The notes: generated from the sequence alone by a model not told the origin. Counted from the stretch's first letter, positions 5,378 through 12,897 are shown. The stretch: 18,003 nt of DNA from Treponema sp. (GCA_016296655.1 JAEDIW010000046.1:1-18003), one strand, 5' to 3'. Numbers and translations are program-made.

Positions 5378-7309
5378 ATGTCAAGTCAATCAACAATTTT
5401 TGCCCTGCTTAAATTCTATGCAACAAGAATGAACACGGCTACTGTAAATTACATAGATTTCGTCTCTTACGTAAAAAAATATGCGCAGATTCATGTGGTA
5501 GAACAACCAGATTTGGTAAATTTTCTTGGCAATGCCGAACCAAATATTGAAAAAGAACTGGAAAATCTTGCCACAAGCCGCCAGATACTGATTACAGATG
5601 CGGACACAAAACGTACAATATTTTTTATTCCTGCCTATGTGCAGAAATTTTCAAAAATTTACCAGGACATACAGAGCAAAACAACAAGACCGTTTCCTGT
5701 AGTTTCTGACATGCCAAAAACAATTCCTCTGGATATTCTTACAAGGCTTACGGCACAGGATTTTATTAAAAACATGCTGCAGAGCCAGGAGCTGAACGAC
5801 AAAACACTTTACAGCATTTCATTTCCACATGAAATTCCATCCATAATCGTTCCGTCAAATCTGCCAGTTTCAGTTTTCGGCGACATCTGTATTGCAAAAA
5901 TCCGCGCACTTCTGCAGAAAGACGAACACCATGAATACTTTTCAAAAAAGTTGAGGATTTCTAATCCTGGCAAAGAAATAGCCTGCAAAAACTTTTTTGA
6001 ACGCTTTGTAAACCATTCAGAAAATATTATCAATGACTTAAAAACCTCAGGCGATAATTTCTATTTCTGGACACAGTTGTGCTATTTTATCAGGCAGGAT
6101 TATGAAAGTATCAAGGATTTTACCCCAGAAGACGTAACAATTCTGCAGGCCATCTACATTTCAGAAATAATGACAACTTTTTTTAAAGACAAGCTCAAAA
6201 ATGAAAAATCAAAAAAGGAAGCCCTGGAAAACCTCAAGCAGGCTCTGGAAAGACCTCCATACTATTTTTCCATGCAGGACATTCTGAATTTTACAAATTC
6301 CAAAGGCGTACTACTCACAAAATTGTACAGTCCCGACGACCTCAAGCGCTTCCTTGAAATTGAAACTTCGGAATCCGAAGAATCAGGCTCTGCAAAGCTG
6401 CCAAAACTTCTGGTATTCAAAACAGGCAGCGGAAGCAGATATTTCATCTATAAAGACAAAATTGTTCCGCTGATTATACGTCTTTGCAACGAAGCTCACG
6501 ACACAATCGGGCAGATGATAAAAGACAGCTGGGTTCAGGCCCTCGGAAATTTCGATAAATTGCCGGAAATGACAAATGCTGCAAAATATGAAGAAATGCT
6601 CAGGGGAAAAACAGAAAAACTTTCGCCAGTTCTGTATGCACTTCTTAATGCAAATTTTCTGCTCATGCTTACCTACGAACTGCGGGCAAAAAATGCAGAA
6701 GTTCAGCTTTCCCTGTTTGAACATGACAAACTGCTGCCATATTCAAGTCTGCTGCTTCTAAAACAGCAGGATTTGCTTGCAAATGCCAAAATAGAGTTGC
6801 CATTCTGGTATTCAATTCCTATTTTCAGCTGGCTCATGTCACTTTTCGTACGAAAACCGCAGAAAAAGAACTACGACACAATGCCATCCAGTGCAAGTTC
6901 CTTCCAGAAAGTACTTGACAGCGACAATTTACAGACAAGTTCTTCCCGCAGCACAAAAAAAATCAGCAAAGAAAAAAAGCTTGCCATGAAAGCCACTCAG
7001 CTTGAACGGCATTTTGTACAGGAAGGTTCAACCGTAGAACGGGATATGGTTTCATATCTCAAAATATGGAACAAAATGATAGACAACCAGGCCAGAATAA
7101 ATCTGGAAGAAGATGTCAACGTCCTCATCCGCGACTATATCCGAAAAGTCATCTCAACCCTCAACGGTACAACATTCGACGAACAAAGGCTTGAAACGCT
7201 TGCTCAAAATCTCTGCAATACACCAGGTATGCGAAAAATCGGTGAGCCAGAAGCCCTGAAAATGTATGTACAGCTTTACATCCTTCATCTGCTGAAAAGT
7301 ATTTCCTGA
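5378..7309 (+). CDS. 643-residue protein of unknown function
   Basis: Not recognised. A soluble, mostly alpha-helical protein with no signal peptide. The N-terminal 130 residues (including NYIDFVSYVKKYA and FLGNAEPNIEKELENLATSRQILI) look like a small winged-helix or helical module. The middle is charged and helical (LKNEKSKKEALENLKQALE). Around residues 480-500 a short hydrophobic stretch, FWYSIPIFSWLMSLFV, could be an amphipathic or membrane-associated helix. A Ser/Lys-rich linker (about 505-550) leads to a final helical domain of about 95 residues. No catalytic motif is evident. The start lacks a ribosome site and lies just after a -10 element, suggesting near-leaderless initiation. It precedes the hairpin cluster and ssb on the same strand. 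Probably a lineage-restricted treponemal protein (inference). Confidence 0.85.
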   Translation: MSSQSTIFALLKFYATRMNTATVNYIDFVSYVKKYAQIHVVEQPDLVNFLGNAEPNIEKELENLATSRQILITDADTKRTIFFIPAYVQKFSKIYQDIQSKTTRPFPVVSDMPKTIPLDILTRLTAQDFIKNMLQSQELNDKTLYSISFPHEIPSIIVPSNLPVSVFGDICIAKIRALLQKDEHHEYFSKKLRISNPGKEIACKNFFERFVNHSENIINDLKTSGDNFYFWTQLCYFIRQDYESIKDFTPEDVTILQAIYISEIMTTFFKDKLKNEKSKKEALENLKQALERPPYYFSMQDILNFTNSKGVLLTKLYSPDDLKRFLEIETSESEESGSAKLPKLLVFKTGSGSRYFIYKDKIVPLIIRLCNEAHDTIGQMIKDSWVQALGNFDKLPEMTNAAKYEEMLRGKTEKLSPVLYALLNANFLLMLTYELRAKNAEVQLSLFEHDKLLPYSSLLLLKQQDLLANAKIELPFWYSIPIFSWLMSLFVRKPQKKNYDTMPSSASSFQKVLDSDNLQTSSSRSTKKISKEKKLAMKATQLERHFVQEGSTVERDMVSYLKIWNKMIDNQARINLEEDVNVLIRDYIRKVISTLNGTTFDEQRLETLAQNLCNTPGMRKIGEPEALKMYVQLYILHLLKSIS

Positions 7310-7324
7310 TTTTTTAAAGGGCCA

Positions 7325-7348
7325 TTTTTGCGGACTAGTCCGCAAAAA
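7325..7348. repeat. 24-nt perfect palindrome
   Basis: TTTTTGCGGA, CTAG, TCCGCAAAAA: a perfect palindrome starting 16 nt after the stop at 7309. As RNA it folds into a 10-bp stem with a CTAG loop. The 3' arm is A-rich rather than followed by T, so it is not a standard terminator in either direction. Confidence 0.7.
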
Positions 7349-7428
7349 CCGGGCTTTCCAAGGCTCCGGCTTTCGCCTCCGGCCACTGCTTTCAGCAGTG
7401 TCTGGCTGCGCCCCCTTTCCAATCCCTT

Positions 7429-7560
7429 GTCCACAGGGAAGTGGACTGGCAAATGCCTGTGACAGTTTTTCTATTGGAAAAACTGTACTTTTTTCAAAAA
7501 CAAGGATGTTTTTGAAAAAAAGCAATCCCTTGTCCAGCACGGATGCTGGAACTTTTTCCA
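7429..7560 (+). ncRNA. candidate CsrA-binding RNA or leader: GGA-loop hairpins
   Basis: Three plus-strand hairpins present GGA in the loop. 1: GTCCAC-AGGGAA-GTGGAC (7429-7446). 2: a perfect 14-bp stem (7489-7502 with 7507-7520) with loop AGGA; its centre AAACAAGGATGT matches the known CsrA consensus RUACARGGAUGU at 11 of 12 positions. 3: TCCAGCA-CGGA-TGCTGGA (7533-7550), also of ANGGA type. A fourth hairpin, ACAGTTTTTC/GAAAAACTGT (7462-7486), lies between them. Hairpin 3 is followed by ACTTTTT and later T10, which could end a transcript. The minus strand gives no GGA loops. No promoter was identified, so it may be a separate small RNA, the ssb leader, or an untranscribed dispersed repeat. Confidence 0.4.
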
Positions 7561-7700
7561 AAAAAAAATAATTTTTTTTTTCGATTTCTTTCATGTTTTT
7601 CTGCGCAGAAATCAATTATTAAGATGCAGGCAGAAAACGGCACATCCGCTTTTTATCTGCCAGTAATTTTATCCATAACATTCTGGAGGAATCAGAAAAA

Positions 7701-8150
7701 ATGAACAATCTTAACTCAACAATTGTGGAAGGCAACGCTGTACGTAAACCTGAAATAAGGAAAACCCCAAAAGGTACAAGCATCTGTACACTGCCACTTG
7801 CAGTAAACCGCTATTACAAAAATTCCAGCGGCAGCTATGAAGAAGAAGTTTCTTACTTTGATGTTGAAAGCTACGGCAAACTTGCTGAATTCTGTGCAAG
7901 CCTTGCAGACAAAGGCCGTGGAATCCGGGTTGTAGGAAGGCTGAAACAAAACCGCTGGAAAAGTTCAGACGGCAAAAGCTACAGCAAAGTCTACATAATT
8001 GCAGAACACCTGGAATTCAAACCTGTCAAAAAAAATGGAATCAGTCAGGAAAAGACGCAGTCAAAAGATGCCGATTTAAGTGAAATACCGTCTCCAGAAG
8101 AACAACTGGCAGAAGCCCATCAGGTTCTTGCAGAAGAAACAGTATTCTAG
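7701..8150 (+). CDS. ssb: single-stranded DNA-binding protein
   Basis: A 149-residue SSB. The OB-fold spans about residues 1-112, with typical segments NSTIVEGNAVRKPEIR, STPKG-like TPKGTSICTLPLAVNR, SYFDVESYGKLAEFC, GIRVVGRLKQNRWKSSDGKSYSKVYIIAEHLEF. It binds single-stranded DNA as a tetramer and recruits replication and repair proteins through its C-terminal tip. The tail here is short and acidic (SPEEQLAEAHQVLAEETVF) and ends VF rather than the usual D-D-I-P-F, so partner binding may be weaker or different. It is not next to rpsF/rpsR, the usual setting of the housekeeping ssb, and may be a second copy. GGAGG lies 11 nt before the ATG, a long spacing; the hairpin cluster lies just upstream. 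Confidence 0.92.
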   Translation: MNNLNSTIVEGNAVRKPEIRKTPKGTSICTLPLAVNRYYKNSSGSYEEEVSYFDVESYGKLAEFCASLADKGRGIRVVGRLKQNRWKSSDGKSYSKVYIIAEHLEFKPVKKNGISQEKTQSKDADLSEIPSPEEQLAEAHQVLAEETVF

Positions 8151-8169
8151 ACAAAAAAATGCCTGAAAA

Positions 8170-8206
8170 AACACTGAATAAATCCTATTGAGGATTTTTC
8201 AGTGTT
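8170..8206. terminator. hairpin terminator between convergent ssb and U32 genes
   Basis: AACACTGAATAAATCC (8170-8185) pairs with GGATTTTTCAGTGTT (8192-8206) with one bulged base. On the minus strand the stem runs into six T, a proper terminator for leftward transcription from the U32 gene (189 nt past its stop). On the plus strand it follows the ssb stop by 20 nt but has no T run. Confidence 0.6.
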
Positions 8207-8394
8207 AACCTTGAAATTCAGCTAAATGCCCGAAAGGCAATAACTTACGGAAATTTGGCGGGAAGTGCTGAGTAATCGCTTCAAGTGCTAATCAGTAATT
8301 CCTTAAAAAACGGCGGGACAAGGCTGCAGCAAACAGTCCTTTTCCTGCTGTTTTCAAATCATTCTGGGGTCAGATTTCAGGCAAAAGCAAATTT

Positions 8395-10644
8395 CTAATG
8401 TTTTTCGCCTTTTCCAAAAGGTTTTCTGCCTTTTCCATTTCGGTTCATTTCAGGGCGGAAAGTACCTGCGGCATAGGCAGCAGCTGCAGCCTTATATTCA
8501 TCAAGTTTTTCCTGCGAATAGAAACCTTCCTTCCAGTTGAATCTTGAAACATCAGGCAATGTAATTCTTTTAAAATATGCAGAAGAAATCTGCCTGAATT
8601 CACCTTTTGAAACCTTAGTTCTGGACAAATCAATAAGGAATCGGCTGAATCCTTCCGACATAAGAACATCTGTTTTGTCCATTATTGAAAAAGGAATTTC
8701 CGGCATGACAAAAGAACCGTCTGCTGAAGAAACAACCTTAAATTCCTTTTCCTCTTTATCAGCAAAATAGGTAAAATTATAATCATCAGGCAGTTTAAAA
8801 CGGATTCTAAACAATGCCGGATATGCAAAAACAGGAATCAAAACCCGCTGTCTGAACGGCTTTTCAAATGTTTCCTGCAAATTTTTTCTGGAATTTTCAT
8901 AAGGTGAAATAAAAGCACCGATATTCTGATTTTCAAGCCAGGAAACAGCCCACCTGTTGAATGTATAAAGATAAGGACCACCAATCACATTAACCTTTTT
9001 GTTCTTTAAAAGAGCAAGATGGGCAACATTATTTGCAATAAAAGTCGAAAAGCCTTCTTCTATAAGAAATTCAATATTTTCTTTTACAGAATTGAAAATT
9101 CCTTCAGGCAGAAAAGGGTCAAGCGAAATTATTACCTGTTTTTTAGAAATCGGCAGGACAGTCTTTTTCTCCCGTAATTCTGTAATGGTTTCAGAGTTCA
9201 TTTCAAGAATTGCACGGACAGGATGCGCTGACTGAATTACAAACAAATCTGAAACTGTAGAAACCTGAATGTAAAGTCCTGCCGGGAAATATGACAGTTC
9301 ATCTTTTTTTACAGGCGTTAAGTCCAAAACCGGAAGTCTGTCAGGCCCTGGCTGTCTGCGGAACATGGAAATATCCTTTGGCAAAACTCTCGGATAACGC
9401 TTTGACATTGCCTTGGTCTGAAGCAAATATACGCTGTCCCCGCGTGAAAAAGACACAGGAACATCTATCCATCGCCTGAGATTATCGTCAATTCTTACAG
9501 AACGAACCTTATGGCTTACACGACCTGAATCATCTTTTTTGTGCAGGCGGATTGAATCGCCAGGATCAGGTTCATAGGAACCTCCAGTTATATAAGCCAT
9601 TTTTACACGCTGAACGGCTTCACCTTTTGGTGTAGCTGCAATTGCCTTTGCCTGAACTTCGTCATCAGCTTCACGACAAGCTTCAATAGTTCCAAGGTAA
9701 ATGCCAGTTCCGCCTGCCTGGTCAGGATTCAAAATGGCACTTCCAGCTTTTTCAACACCTTCTCCAACTTCTTTAAAACCATACCAGTACGAAGTTTTTT
9801 TACGGGCAAAATCCGTTGAAAGCATTCTTTTTGCAGCTGCAACAGCCTCTTTTTTCCCTTCCTTGTAATGATCAATCACATAACGGTAGGCTGAAACTAC
9901 GCTTCCAACATATTCCGCACTTTTCATGCGGCCTTCAATTTTAAACGAATCAACGCCAGCTTCAATCAGGTCAGGAATTTTGTCAATCAGTTCAAGATCA
10001 TAAGGAGAAAAGAAATATCCCTGTTTCGGTCCGCCTGAAATATCTGCTGTATACAAACGGCGACATGCCTGTGTACACATTCCCCTGTTTGCAGATTTTC
10101 CGCCAAGAAAACTAGAAAAAAGGCAGAGTCCTGACTCACTTACACACAAAGCCCCATGAACAAACATTTCAAGTTCCATATTTGTCTGAGCTTTTATGGC
10201 ACGGATTTCTTCGAGGCCAAGTTCACGGGCAACAACTGCACGTTTCAAACCTTCCTTGCTCAAATAATTTAAAGCAGCGGCACTTTCCACATTCATCTGC
10301 GTAGAAGCATGAAGTTCAAGATTTGGAAAAAACTGTCTTGCCATTCGGATAATTGCAAAATCCTGAACAATAAGACCGTCAGGACCTACCCGGTTCAAAT
10401 ATTCCAAAAAACGATACAAACGTTCTGTTTCACGGTCTTCAGAAACAGTGTTTACCGTTACATAAATTTTTTTCCCCATACGGTGCAATGAACTTACCGC
10501 AGCTTCAAACTGATTCCATGCAAAGTTAGAAGTTCTGAGACGAGCATTAAAACTCTTTAAACCTAAATAAACGGCATCTGCGCCTTCACCTATTGCAGCA
10601 TCGAGTGCTTCGATATTTCCTGCAGGTGCTAATAATTCTACCAT
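8395..10644 (-). CDS. peptidase U32 family protein, RlhA/TrhP-type RNA hydroxylase
   Basis: A 749-residue U32-family protein. Members once called collagenase-like peptidases include E. coli TrhP (YegQ) and RlhA (YdcP), which hydroxylate tRNA U34 or 23S rRNA cytidine using prephenate and an Fe-S cluster. It begins MVELLAPAGN, the standard family start. The signature ELEMFVHGALCVSESGLC (157-174) and GMCTQAC (188-194) supply four cysteines, C167, C174, C190 and C194, with the spacing expected of the cluster ligands; SFKIEGRMKS (233-242) is the usual following motif. The length and extra C-terminal domain favour RlhA over TrhP, but the substrate cannot be decided. The C-terminus is a basic Gly/Lys/Arg tail. 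The frame extends 8 codons upstream to 10668, but 10644 matches the family start and lies 7 nt after a -10, implying leaderless initiation. Confidence 0.9.
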   Translation of the reverse strand: MVELLAPAGNIEALDAAIGEGADAVYLGLKSFNARLRTSNFAWNQFEAAVSSLHRMGKKIYVTVNTVSEDRETERLYRFLEYLNRVGPDGLIVQDFAIIRMARQFFPNLELHASTQMNVESAAALNYLSKEGLKRAVVARELGLEEIRAIKAQTNMELEMFVHGALCVSESGLCLFSSFLGGKSANRGMCTQACRRLYTADISGGPKQGYFFSPYDLELIDKIPDLIEAGVDSFKIEGRMKSAEYVGSVVSAYRYVIDHYKEGKKEAVAAAKRMLSTDFARKKTSYWYGFKEVGEGVEKAGSAILNPDQAGGTGIYLGTIEACREADDEVQAKAIAATPKGEAVQRVKMAYITGGSYEPDPGDSIRLHKKDDSGRVSHKVRSVRIDDNLRRWIDVPVSFSRGDSVYLLQTKAMSKRYPRVLPKDISMFRRQPGPDRLPVLDLTPVKKDELSYFPAGLYIQVSTVSDLFVIQSAHPVRAILEMNSETITELREKKTVLPISKKQVIISLDPFLPEGIFNSVKENIEFLIEEGFSTFIANNVAHLALLKNKKVNVIGGPYLYTFNRWAVSWLENQNIGAFISPYENSRKNLQETFEKPFRQRVLIPVFAYPALFRIRFKLPDDYNFTYFADKEEKEFKVVSSADGSFVMPEIPFSIMDKTDVLMSEGFSRFLIDLSRTKVSKGEFRQISSAYFKRITLPDVSRFNWKEGFYSQEKLDEYKAAAAAYAAGTFRPEMNRNGKGRKPFGKGEKH

Positions 10645-10651
10645 ACAGCAG

Positions 10652-10680
10652 AATATAGCATAAAACAATTCTATTTTCCA
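10652..10680 (-). promoter_or_regulatory. extended -10 promoter of the U32 gene, leaderless
   Basis: On the minus strand TGGAAA (10675-10680), a 17-bp spacer, then TATATT (10652-10657) preceded by TGC (extended -10). The ATG at 10644 comes 7 nt after the -10, so the first transcribed base would be at or next to the A of ATG. No Shine-Dalgarno is present. A tandem CAGCACTTT repeat (about 10687-10705) lies upstream. Confidence 0.5.
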
Positions 10681-10705
10681 CCGCAGAAAGTGCTGTAAAG
10701 TGCTG

Positions 10706-10750
10706 AAAAAACTGTTTTAGAGTGGAAAAATCCATTCAAAAACAGTTTTT
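10706..10750 (-). terminator. rho-independent terminator of the lipoprotein gene
   Basis: On the minus strand AAAAACTGTTTT (10739-10750) pairs with AAAACAGTTTTT (10707-10718), with an inner 7-bp stem GAATGGA/TCCACTC (one G-T pair) and a T run at the end. It starts 9 nt after the stop codon at 10759. Confidence 0.75.
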
Positions 10751-10758
10751 GTTATTCA

Positions 10759-11859
10759 TTACTTTGCATAGCCAGGAGTTACATATGAAGCACTGATTCT
10801 CTTCCAGTCATTTTTGCAGACAGGAATGCAGTTTTTGTCCAAAGTTCCGGTTTCTGCCATAAATTCAAGCTGTTCCAGATTCGTGCGGACAAAGATTCCC
10901 TGAACAGAACTGCCGTTTAACATAAAAACATTTTCAAAGCCACTACCCTCTGACCAAATCCCATTTTCGCAGGCTTTTTCTGCAGAAATTGAATAAACTG
11001 GCTTTGTCCATTCAATTTTCGTTGATCTTGAATATAAAAAGGCATCTTTTACAAGTCCAGCATTTTCATCATACAAAAGAATTACATCCTGAGTAGCTCC
11101 CAGTCGATTTTCCGTATTGTTTATCCAAATATCCCTGCCTGCAGATGAACCCGGAGCAGTTGATAAATCAAGCTCGTCGCCTATTTCATTTATACATCCA
11201 TCTCCAGTATTTCTCAGATGAACTACCACAAACTCCTTAGCATTTACTTCAACAGGTGGCAAACTTACATCAAATTCTTCACCATCGTTTGCACTGGAAA
11301 TTACAAGCCCTGCAAGATTGCCAGGTTCAAGCACATAAAGTTCTATAAATTCACAGCCTCCAAGAACTGTTGATTTATCTTGAATTTCGCTGAACACAAC
11401 CGCAGCAGCCCTGGAATTATAACCTGTCACAGGAGCTGTGAATGTAAGGGAATTTCCATTTTCATCTTCAATCTGCCCAAACAGAATATATTTTCTGCCG
11501 ATTTGTGTAGGAACAGACAGATTGCAGACAAAACTTTTGCCATCAGATGATGGAACAACGCAAAGTGGCATGGATGCAGGCCTTTTGGAAAGATATTCAA
11601 TAGAAGTCATATCCTGCATGTCAGTGGCTTCACACAATGAAATTCCGCACACTTTTACTGCTTCTGAAAAATTTACTGCAATTTCTGAATCAGATTTTAC
11701 ACAAACAGACTGCAGTTCAGGACTTTCGTAATCACCTGAAAGAACTTGAATTCCTTCAGACGAAACCTTGCAGGAAATATGATTGAGCGATAAAAAAACA
11801 ATAAATGACAGAAAAAGTGCCTGAATAACCGGCAAAAAAATGTTTAATTTTTTTTTCAT
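10759..11859 (-). CDS. lipoprotein with Big_5-like and lamin-tail-like domains
   Basis: A 366-residue exported protein. A signal sequence ends at Cys30 (LSLNHISC), a relaxed spirochaete lipobox, so it is probably lipid-anchored in the inner or outer membrane. Residues about 42-145 look like a bacterial Ig-like (Big_5) domain: YESPELQSVCVKSDSEIAVNFSEAV then KYILFGQIEDENGNSLTF. Residues about 152-275 resemble a lamin-tail (LTD) domain: VFSEIQDKSTVLGGCEFIELYV, FVVVHLRN, TQDVILLYDENAGLVKDAFLY. No catalytic motif is visible; LTD proteins in bacteria often accompany surface or DNA-related enzymes, but this one carries neither. AGAGG lies about 6 nt before ATG 11859. A terminator precedes it (from the DUF2259 gene) and another follows, so it is a single-gene unit. 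Domain assignment is by eye. Confidence 0.85.
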   Translation of the reverse strand: MKKKLNIFLPVIQALFLSFIVFLSLNHISCKVSSEGIQVLSGDYESPELQSVCVKSDSEIAVNFSEAVKVCGISLCEATDMQDMTSIEYLSKRPASMPLCVVPSSDGKSFVCNLSVPTQIGRKYILFGQIEDENGNSLTFTAPVTGYNSRAAAVVFSEIQDKSTVLGGCEFIELYVLEPGNLAGLVISSANDGEEFDVSLPPVEVNAKEFVVVHLRNTGDGCINEIGDELDLSTAPGSSAGRDIWINNTENRLGATQDVILLYDENAGLVKDAFLYSRSTKIEWTKPVYSISAEKACENGIWSEGSGFENVFMLNGSSVQGIFVRTNLEQLEFMAETGTLDKNCIPVCKNDWKRISASYVTPGYAK

Positions 11860-11933
11860 ACAAACCTCTGCTTTATTAATTGCATCGGTCTATGAAAAAC
11901 AGAAATCTTCTGTAAATTTTTTATGATTTTTGC

Positions 11934-11979
11934 AAAAAAAAAGCAGAAAAAAGACACTTTCAAAGCATCTTTATTCTGC
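11934..11979 (-). terminator. rho-independent terminator of the DUF2259 gene
   Basis: On the minus strand GCAGAATAAAGA (11968-11979) pairs with TCTTTTTTCTGC (11943-11954) with one mismatch, followed by nine T (11934-11942). It lies about 30 nt after the stop at 12010. Confidence 0.8.
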
Positions 11980-12009
11980 CTTTCTGAAAATTATAGTGAA
12001 GCTGAAAAA

Positions 12010-12714
12010 TCAGCGGACTGAAAAAGTTTCTACCATATATCTGAAAGAAATTCCGTCTCTGTCTTCAAGTGTTTTTTCTACTATAAAAACAATATTTTTG
12101 CGGCTTTCATCGCGGATAATTTTTTCGATTTTATAGCCTGTTATGTTTTTGCGCTTAACATCAGGTGAACCGACTTTGTATTCATTGAGCAACTGACCAG
12201 CCGGATCAATTTCCTTTATGGAAATATAAAATGAAGAAGCAAGATTCTGGCCTGAACCATAAAAACTTGGAATCAATTTTATGAGCCATTTTACAGGCTT
12301 TTCCAAAGTCGAAAGTTCAAAATCGGTAAATTCAATTGTTTCAGTACCTTTTTTTGACTCATCATCGCAGACATACAGCAAATTTTCTGCATTAGTTTTC
12401 TTTAAATTATATTTTTTAAGGTAAAAGGCACTGCGCTGCTCAAGTTTTTCATAAGTTTTCAAACCGCTTTCATTAGCAGGAGCTTTTCCTGGTAATGTTC
12501 GAAAAATGCCGTCTGAAACAAAATCATTTTTAGCTACATCAACAGTAAAAATTTCTGCATAAGAATTGAAAGTGCGGTCTGTTTTTCCATATTGTCCAAA
12601 AACATAAACTGAACCGTCGCTTGAAAAACCTTCGTCTACAAAATATGCAGCATCACCTGCAAAAATTCCGGCAGTAAAAAACATGCTTAATGCAACCACC
12701 AATAATTTTTTCAT
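12010..12714 (-). CDS. DUF2259-type predicted secreted protein
   Basis: A 234-residue protein with an N-terminal signal peptide (MKKLLVVALSMFFTAGIFAG, cleavage near residue 20). The mature start, DAAYFVDEGFSSDGSVYVFGQYG followed by YAEIFTVDVAKNDFV, is the hallmark pattern of DUF2259, a family of predicted secreted proteins frequent in treponemes, function unknown. The GFSxDGxxxxFGQYG stretch resembles a beta-propeller-like repeat. The C-terminal half alternates strands (IIRDESRKNIVFIVEKTLEDRDGISFRYMVETF). Start ATG 12714 has GGGAGG 4-5 nt upstream; a longer frame to 12744 includes the ribosome site and is rejected. It is monocistronic, with a strong terminator and its own upstream region carrying three CGGAAT repeats. 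Probably periplasmic (inference). Confidence 0.85.
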   Translation of the reverse strand: MKKLLVVALSMFFTAGIFAGDAAYFVDEGFSSDGSVYVFGQYGKTDRTFNSYAEIFTVDVAKNDFVSDGIFRTLPGKAPANESGLKTYEKLEQRSAFYLKKYNLKKTNAENLLYVCDDESKKGTETIEFTDFELSTLEKPVKWLIKLIPSFYGSGQNLASSFYISIKEIDPAGQLLNEYKVGSPDVKRKNITGYKIEKIIRDESRKNIVFIVEKTLEDRDGISFRYMVETFSVR

Positions 12715-12725
12715 ATATCCTCCCA

Positions 12726-12771
12726 ATTCCGTCAGAAAAATCATATTCCGTCTAAAAAATGATGAATTCCG
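12726..12771 (-). promoter_or_regulatory. three CGGAAT direct repeats over the DUF2259 promoter
   Basis: On the minus strand CGGAAT occurs at 12766-12771, 12745-12750 and 12726-12731, spaced 21 and 19 bp, about two helical turns. The intervening sequence is also similar (ATCATTTTTTAGA, ATGATTTTTCTGA). The middle copy overlaps the best -10, TATGAT (12740-12745); the last abuts the ribosome site. This looks like an operator array or small tandem repeat. The -35 is poor. Confidence 0.4.
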
Positions 12772-12868
12772 CTAATTGCCCGTAACACAAGGAGCTACCG
12801 TGCAGTAAAAATTTTGAACGAAAGAAACACCATTTACAGTTTGATTTTCGGATTTTTTTCAGCAAGTC

Positions 12869-12897
12869 TTTACTAAAAACGTCCATACCATTATGAT
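12869..12897 (+). promoter_or_regulatory. promoter giving a leaderless mRNA
   Basis: TTTACT (12869-12874) and TATGAT (12892-12897) are separated by exactly 17 bp. The ATG at 12904 starts 7 nt after the -10, where transcription is expected to begin. No ribosome site precedes the ATG (only T-rich sequence). Confidence 0.6.

Larger units (their letters stand above)
7310..7700. other. 391-nt intergenic region dense in hairpins
   Basis: No gene is supported here. From left to right: a 24-nt perfect palindrome (7325-7348), a C+G-rich stretch with CCGG repeats (7349-7383), a 7-bp hairpin CACTGCT/AGCAGTG (7384-7400), three GGA-loop hairpins and two further hairpins (7429-7560), an A9/T10 tract (7559-7582), the palindrome TTTCTGCGCAGAAA (about 7597-7611), a weak hairpin GGCAGA/TCTGCC (about 7628-7662), and the ssb ribosome site. 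The 14-mer CAATCCCTTGTCCA occurs twice (7420-7433, 7523-7536). Confidence 0.7.

Noticed and set aside
7154..7615. 153-residue open frame on the minus strand
   Set aside because: It overlaps the end of the 643-residue gene and runs through the hairpin region; its composition (Arg/Pro/Lys patches) is that of translated palindromic DNA and it has no ribosome site.
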